Shown here: positions 59,591-64,000 of the stretch, in pieces
Layout of the letters: each line of letters begins with the position of its first letter
How positions within the stretch are numbered: the first letter of the stretch is position 1
Assembly (NCBI RefSeq): GCF_900114835.1
Contig: NZ_FOUJ01000001.1
Span: 620,001-684,000, forward strand
Length of the DNA: 64,000 bases
From: Methanolobus profundi
GTDB lineage: Archaea; Halobacteriota; Methanosarcinia; Methanosarcinales; Methanosarcinaceae
Direction: 5' to 3'
Program-made: the position numbers and the translations under genes
Notes under the pieces: generated by a model
Told to the model about the DNA's origin: nothing
What the model saw: the letters and a program-made list of their open reading frames with translations, nothing else
Databases searched by the model: none

Positions 59591-61800
59591 GAGACATCAA
59601 CTCCATCTAATTTCCATCCTTCTGTAACTGGAAGACGTAGGAGTTTGCTCCATCTTCTGGCCATGTTAATTCCACTATGGAACCCTGCATCAGGGGAGAA
59701 TGGTATTTGATCATGATGTGCTCCATCTGTTGATATTTGGGGAGGATAGTTCGATAGAACAAGGTCAGGACCCAGCACTTCAATGTCATGTTGCCTTTTT
59801 TCAGCACTGTAGTCATACTCGAGCGGTAATATCCCGATATGCTTGCTCCTGAGATCGGTGTAAGGTGATCCTGCCATACCTATTTTTACAAGAACCATGC
59901 CAAGGTCTATTATCGTATCGATGATCCAGTCAAGGTCTGTAGAAAAAGAACTTATCAGTACTTTTTTCCCTTTCAGTATCGCACGCAGACTTTTTATTTC
60001 CTTTTCATAGGCTATTCTTTCATCATCTATTAATTCATTAATTCTCGTTCCAATATCAAATCTATCACCAATTAGCTCCAGCCACTCAACTGTCTCATTA
60101 AAACCCGTAGGGAACGGAAGTTCAAAGAACTCGGCTTTTGTCTTAGAACTTATAACTTGCTTTAAGACCCTGCCCGTGTCATCTTTGTAGGCCAGAATAT
60201 TCAATGAAGCTTTCCCAAAATTCTTGATATCATGAACTGTAGTGTTCGAAAGAAAGCGACAATTTATATCAATGCCTATATTTCTGAGGAGCTCTTCAAT
60301 TATTGCGAAATTAGAGTGTAAATTATCAGAAAGTGTTTTTTCCCCTATTATATTAACAAGGTATTGTTCTGTTTTAATTGCAGGATCGATCATGTTGCTT
60401 AGAGCTCTGTACCCTTCAATGATCCCTTGCGAGAAATCACCTGCAAGATTCCCGTCAACCTGTATAGGATCAATATCGGTTCCTGGGAACATTTTCTTGA
60501 CGGTGGATGCCGAATATGCAATATCATCCCCAATAAGTCCCGAAGGACAGGTGGTCAATATGAATATTGTATGCCAGCCTTTTATACAGGCTTCTTGAAG
60601 ACACTTTATCAGGTCTTCAGTTCCTCCAAATATGAATGATCTGTCATCCATATCGGTAGATACAAGCGCTTTTCCTTCCATTCCGGATGGAAGGGTTCCA
60701 TATCTTGAGCTGGCATTTATTAATGAGCTAGTAAGAAAATGGGAAGCAATATGTGTACAACTTCGTGGTCCATGGACTATGGTCAATGCATCTGCTATCC
60801 GGGAAGTAACAGTAAAGGCACCTGCAAATGAACAACCTTGAAGTGGCTGCTTATTCTTAACGTTCTTTGTGAAAAAGTGATTCTTTTTATTCATCAAAGA
60901 CCGTTTTTTGACCTCAGGTATTTCATGCCTGAATACTTTCCGATCAAAACCTGGATATTTTTTGTTCTGTCCACTCTCCTTAACTTTTCCAAGAACTATC
61001 TCTTCCATTTCTTCATTGGTAAGAGGGTCGGCTGAAAAAAGACTTGCATTGTTCATTGATACTTTTTCTACATGATCGGCAAGTTCATCAAACAAAAATG
61101 CCGGCGTTGATGTTGGATATTTCTGTATTACAGTGCATCCTTCTTTTTCTGCTTGAGCAAATAGTTCCATTCTTGGAATAGAAGCTATAATTGGCAACCC
61201 AACTGCATCGGCAAAGGCCTTTACAGTGTGATACTCATTTTCCATCCCCCGGCTATTATGGATAATTCCTGCAACGCGGGGTGGGTCACTATCAAAATTA
61301 CGTAGTCCTCTGAGAATATTGTTGGCAGCATATAATGCCATGTATTCACCAGATGTTACAATGTATACTGAATTTGCATATTCTTTTCTTATAGGAACTG
61401 CAAACCCACCGCATACAACATCTCCCAGCACATCATAGAGTTTTACATCAAAATCTAATTGATCGATCCCCAGCTCATCCAGGAGTTCAAATGTACTAAG
61501 TATCCCTCTGCCTGCACATCCGACCCCCGGTTCAGGTCCTCCTGCCTCTATACATCCCACATTTGCATAGCCTCGGAAAAGTATGTCCTCCAATTTTCTT
61601 TGTTCCGGGAATGTATCATGAATATATTCCATTACAGTAGCTATTGATCCACCTTTCAGGAGTAATCTGGTGGAATCATGTTTAGGGTCACATCCGATCT
61701 GAAGTACAGACCTTCCCCGGTTTCCAAGTGTAGCCGAAAGATTGGCTGAGATTGTGGATTTCCCGATCCCTCCTTTCCCATAGATCGCTATCTGGATCAT
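59587..61800 (-). CDS. NifH-NifD-like fusion protein
   Basis: This 737-residue protein joins two nitrogenase-superfamily parts. The NifH-like part (1-270) has the P-loop GKGGIGKST (8-16), the switch GCDPKHDSTR (36-45), and both cluster Cys: C95 in GGPEPGVGCAGRG and C130 in DVLGDVVCGGF. After a basic linker (about 275-318), the NifD-like part has C323 (QGCSFAGA), C348 (GPRSCTH) and C418 (TTCPSGLIGDD), the three P-cluster ligands of the D chain. The H part should deliver electrons with ATP to the D/K pair. H and D are separate genes in nitrogenase, DPOR, COR and CfbCD, so the fusion is uncommon. It follows transporter genes for a metal chelate or corrinoid-type substrate, 64 bases upstream. Confidence 0.88.
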   Translation of the reverse strand: MIQIAIYGKGGIGKSTISANLSATLGNRGRSVLQIGCDPKHDSTRLLLKGGSIATVMEYIHDTFPEQRKLEDILFRGYANVGCIEAGGPEPGVGCAGRGILSTFELLDELGIDQLDFDVKLYDVLGDVVCGGFAVPIRKEYANSVYIVTSGEYMALYAANNILRGLRNFDSDPPRVAGIIHNSRGMENEYHTVKAFADAVGLPIIASIPRMELFAQAEKEGCTVIQKYPTSTPAFLFDELADHVEKVSMNNASLFSADPLTNEEMEEIVLGKVKESGQNKKYPGFDRKVFRHEIPEVKKRSLMNKKNHFFTKNVKNKQPLQGCSFAGAFTVTSRIADALTIVHGPRSCTHIASHFLTSSLINASSRYGTLPSGMEGKALVSTDMDDRSFIFGGTEDLIKCLQEACIKGWHTIFILTTCPSGLIGDDIAYSASTVKKMFPGTDIDPIQVDGNLAGDFSQGIIEGYRALSNMIDPAIKTEQYLVNIIGEKTLSDNLHSNFAIIEELLRNIGIDINCRFLSNTTVHDIKNFGKASLNILAYKDDTGRVLKQVISSKTKAEFFELPFPTGFNETVEWLELIGDRFDIGTRINELIDDERIAYEKEIKSLRAILKGKKVLISSFSTDLDWIIDTIIDLGMVLVKIGMAGSPYTDLRSKHIGILPLEYDYSAEKRQHDIEVLGPDLVLSNYPPQISTDGAHHDQIPFSPDAGFHSGINMARRWSKLLRLPVTEGWKLDGVDVS

Positions 61801-61864
61801 TTTAAGATCGATCCTCCTGATGTAGTATCCTGAATATATCTCAAGTTCTGTATTTGAAAACCTA

Positions 61865-62974
61865 TCACCAAGTCCTCTGTACCTCCGGGAAAGTTCTCTT
61901 GCCGAATTCCAGGTACATTAGCTCATCAGATGATCGTTGTTGATCAACACTGTTCTTGTGACCTTTGCACAGGAACTGGATCATATCTCCAATAGAAAAG
62001 AAATCATGTTCACAAGTATTGTCCATGTACTGCCAGCAAGTATCACCCTTGCGATCCTGTATCTCAATAGTTATGTCAGTGTTAGTATCAGTACAGATGT
62101 TATATCCCGCACGTTCAAGTGCATGTGATGTCCAGATGAATTCTGTATTGTTACCTCCTATGAGAGAGACAGTTCCTTTTTTTTCAGGAGAGATGATGAA
62201 TGTTCCTTTTTTCTTGTCAAAATGAACTCCTCCCATTTCAAAAGCTGATCCAAAAACACCTTTCAAAATAAGGTCTTCAGGAGCCCCTGAGTAAAAATCA
62301 CCATGTTTATTGAAAAGCCATATCTTATCGGCTGTTCGCATTGCAATATCAAGATCATGTATCGATAGGAGAACAGCTCTGCCAGGGTGTCTTGATAGTG
62401 ATTTCAGAATTCGCATTATTTCTATTTTATGTGGCAGATCAAGAAATGCAGTCGGTTCATCAAGAACAAGTACGGACGGGTCCTGTGCCAGACCGCGTGC
62501 GATCATTACTTTTTGTTTTTCTCCATCACTTAGTTCTGACACGTAACGTGAGGAAAGTTCACTGGCACCAACTGCTGTCAATGAGTAGGATACCATTTCC
62601 TTATCTTTTTCTGATAAAGTACCTGACCATCCAGTATACGGATAGCGGCCTAATGCTACAATGTCAGATGCTTTAAAATGTGAGACTGATATCTGTGATG
62701 TCAGTACCACACTTAGTACCCTCGCTTTTTCTATAGCATTGAAATCATTCAGTAATTTACCTGCAAGATGTATATCTCCGGAAATGCAGGATTGCATGCC
62801 TATAAGTGTTCTTATCAATGTGGATTTTCCAGCTCCATTTGGACCTATAAGGCATACAAGTTCCCCTGGCATGAGACTCAGATTAAGGTTTTTGGACACT
62901 ATTGTCGGCTCCTTGTTCCTGTGTTTATATCCAATTGAAAGTTCTGAGGTTGATATCAAAGGTACTTCTTTCAT
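61865..62974 (-). CDS. FecE/BtuD-type ABC transporter ATPase with C-terminal extension
   Basis: This 369-residue protein is an ABC ATPase of the iron-chelate/cobalamin family: Walker A GPNGAGKST (44-52), signature LSDGEKQKV (near 146), Walker B VLVLDEPTAF (near 166) and the His switch SIHDLD. About 130 residues follow the normal ATPase length (from about 240), with I-I-S-P-E-K-K-G and several Cys (C-W-Q-Y-M-D-N-T-C). The extension may regulate transport. The start overlaps the permease stop by four bases, so they are coupled. It should energise the uptake of a siderophore, haem, corrinoid or similar chelate. Confidence 0.9.
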   Translation of the reverse strand: MKEVPLISTSELSIGYKHRNKEPTIVSKNLNLSLMPGELVCLIGPNGAGKSTLIRTLIGMQSCISGDIHLAGKLLNDFNAIEKARVLSVVLTSQISVSHFKASDIVALGRYPYTGWSGTLSEKDKEMVSYSLTAVGASELSSRYVSELSDGEKQKVMIARGLAQDPSVLVLDEPTAFLDLPHKIEIMRILKSLSRHPGRAVLLSIHDLDIAMRTADKIWLFNKHGDFYSGAPEDLILKGVFGSAFEMGGVHFDKKKGTFIISPEKKGTVSLIGGNNTEFIWTSHALERAGYNICTDTNTDITIEIQDRKGDTCWQYMDNTCEHDFFSIGDMIQFLCKGHKNSVDQQRSSDELMYLEFGKRTFPEVQRTW

Positions 62975-64000
62975 ACAGATACACCTCTTCCAATTTTATT
63001 TCCGTATAATATTACCCATATAATGACAGGTGCACCAAGCATGGATGTAACTGAACTCAATGGCAAAGTAAGACTACTTCCTGGGAGATGTGCTATCATA
63101 TCTGCAAATAATGCCAGGCTTGCACCTAGTAATGTACATCCGGGAACCAGTATCCTGTGATCAGCGGTAACAAAAATACCTCTGCAAAGATGAGGGACAG
63201 CCACTCCCAGAAAAGTAATTGGACCACAGAATGCAGTTACTACTCCTGCCAGAAGTGCTGTGATAACGATAAGGTAACTACGTGTTCTGTTGAAGTTCAT
63301 GCCCATACTGGTAGCATATTCTTCACCCAAAAGCAATGCATTAAGTGGTTTTGTCAATAGGAACGAGAATATCAAAGCAAGTATTATTACAGGAACAAGA
63401 ATACTGACCTCTGCCCATCTGATATCAAAAGTACCAAACGTCCACTCTGAGAATGCTTTTACTTTTTCAGGATCACTGAAGTGTATCAGAATAGTAACAA
63501 GAGAATTCGTAATATAGCCAAACATCAGTCCTAAAATGAGAATAGTTACATTGCTCTCTATTTTCCGTGATACGAAAAGAACTATCATCAACACAGCTGA
63601 AGAACCAATGAAAGCTGCCATAGCAACTGTGGCACTACCTAAAAAACCAAAGGCACGAAGCATTTGTGGGAGTGTTGTTGCAGACACCCCTCCGAATAGA
63701 AGAATTACAATTGCCACTCCGAGACTTGCACCCGAACTGATACCAAGAATAAAAGGTCCTGCAAGAGGATTTCTGAACAAGGTTTGCATCAGAAGACCTG
63801 CAACAGCAAGAGCTGCTCCTCCAAAAGCTGCTGCTAATGCCCTTGGAAGTCGCAGATCCATAATTATGATATTTGACGGATCATTTAGTGGAATATTTCC
63901 AAATAATACTGAAAAAGTTTCCTCTAAAGGTATATTCACTGACCCCAGGACCAGATCAAGTGTAAAGAATAAGCACAATGCGATAAGGAGGGTGAACAGG
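62971..64000 (-). CDS. FecCD/BtuC-type ABC transporter permease, partial (N-terminus beyond right edge)
   Basis: The minus-strand frame runs from the stop at 62971 to the right edge without an initiator that looks real; the TTG at 63978 lies inside the first membrane helix. The at least 343 residues show the FecCD signature: LRLPRALAAAFGGAALAVAGLLMQ, NPLAGPFILGISSGA, WTFGTF, and LLAGVVTAFCGPITFLGVAVPHLCR. It has about nine to ten membrane helices. It forms the membrane channel for the ATPase downstream. The matching binding protein (FecB/BtuF-type) is not in the window and may lie just beyond the edge. Confidence 0.9.
   Translation of the reverse strand, partial: LFTLLIALCLFFTLDLVLGSVNIPLEETFSVLFGNIPLNDPSNIIIMDLRLPRALAAAFGGAALAVAGLLMQTLFRNPLAGPFILGISSGASLGVAIVILLFGGVSATTLPQMLRAFGFLGSATVAMAAFIGSSAVLMIVLFVSRKIESNVTILILGLMFGYITNSLVTILIHFSDPEKVKAFSEWTFGTFDIRWAEVSILVPVIILALIFSFLLTKPLNALLLGEEYATSMGMNFNRTRSYLIVITALLAGVVTAFCGPITFLGVAVPHLCRGIFVTADHRILVPGCTLLGASLALFADMIAHLPGSSLTLPLSSVTSMLGAPVIIWVILYGNKIGRGVSV

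Noticed and set aside
58502-61800. True nitrogenase (nifHDK) or CfbCD
   Set aside because: H and D are fused, the K-like chain lacks two of three P-cluster Cys, no nifE/N/B genes are near, and CfbC and CfbD are separate proteins with no K-type partner of this form.
1-64000. CRISPR arrays, insertion sequences, tRNA or rRNA genes
   Set aside because: No regularly spaced direct repeats, transposase motifs, or tRNA T-arm/anticodon patterns were noticed in any gap. This was by eye, so a dedicated scan could still find a missed one.

Overview
The window looks like chromosomal DNA of a methanogenic archaeon of the Methanosarcinales (family Methanosarcinaceae, perhaps Methanolobus or Methanococcoides-like; the genus is a guess). 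The signs are AT-rich DNA, TATA-box promoters, a long S-layer protein of the Methanosarcinales duplication type, PGF-pre-PGF and PGF-CTERM proteins, archaeal class III prepilins, multi-PAS histidine kinases without receiver domains, and a nitrogenase-like operon of the kind seen outside true nitrogen fixation. No tRNA, rRNA, CRISPR array or insertion sequence was seen.

Layout. (1) 1-3754, minus: an S-layer protein running off the left edge. (2) 3955-14238, minus: three large PAS-sensor histidine kinases with no response regulator beside them. (3) 14419-18334, minus: an exported gluzincin metallopeptidase, an ArsR-type winged-helix regulator and an archaeal type IV pilus/secretion ATPase with no membrane partner next to it. 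(4) 18523-45518, plus: about 27 kb of exported, multidomain surface proteins built from a small set of parts: PQQ-like beta-propellers, NosD-like beta-helices, PKD, CARDB, DUF11-like and DUF4430-like domains, PGF-pre-PGF domains, and a recurring C-terminal module of about 58 residues. (5) 45698-54009, plus: four class III prepilins, an Ig-like membrane protein, a second pilus ATPase, its TadC/FlaJ-like membrane platform and two further pilin-like proteins. (6) 54288-58346: small membrane and soluble proteins, a second Ig-like membrane protein, a second ArsR regulator and a broken transglutaminase-like gene that still carries the C-terminal module. (7) 58502-64000, minus: an operon of a FecCD/BtuC-type permease, its ATPase, a NifH-NifD-like fusion and a NifK/NifB-subunit-like protein.

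How the parts may work together. Regions 3-6 read as one surface-appendage locus. The four prepilin genes alternate between two head types (A, B, A, B). A secreted 710-residue protein (22456-24588) has the same A-B-A-B order of pilin heads on one chain, with no prepilin signal, and a half-copy of the shared C-terminal module in front of each A-B pair. Six intact exported proteins and one pseudogene end in the full module. My inference is a pilus built from A/B pilin pairs that is decorated, capped or docked by secreted proteins through this module. A closely similar ATPase and a related ArsR regulator lie at both ends of the locus, suggesting duplication of a control and export unit. The nitrogenase-like operon at the right is a separate system: its ligand pattern (three Cys in the D-like part, one Cys plus an Asp in the K-like part) fits a single [4Fe-4S] reductase of the tetrapyrrole-reductase kind rather than a nitrogenase.
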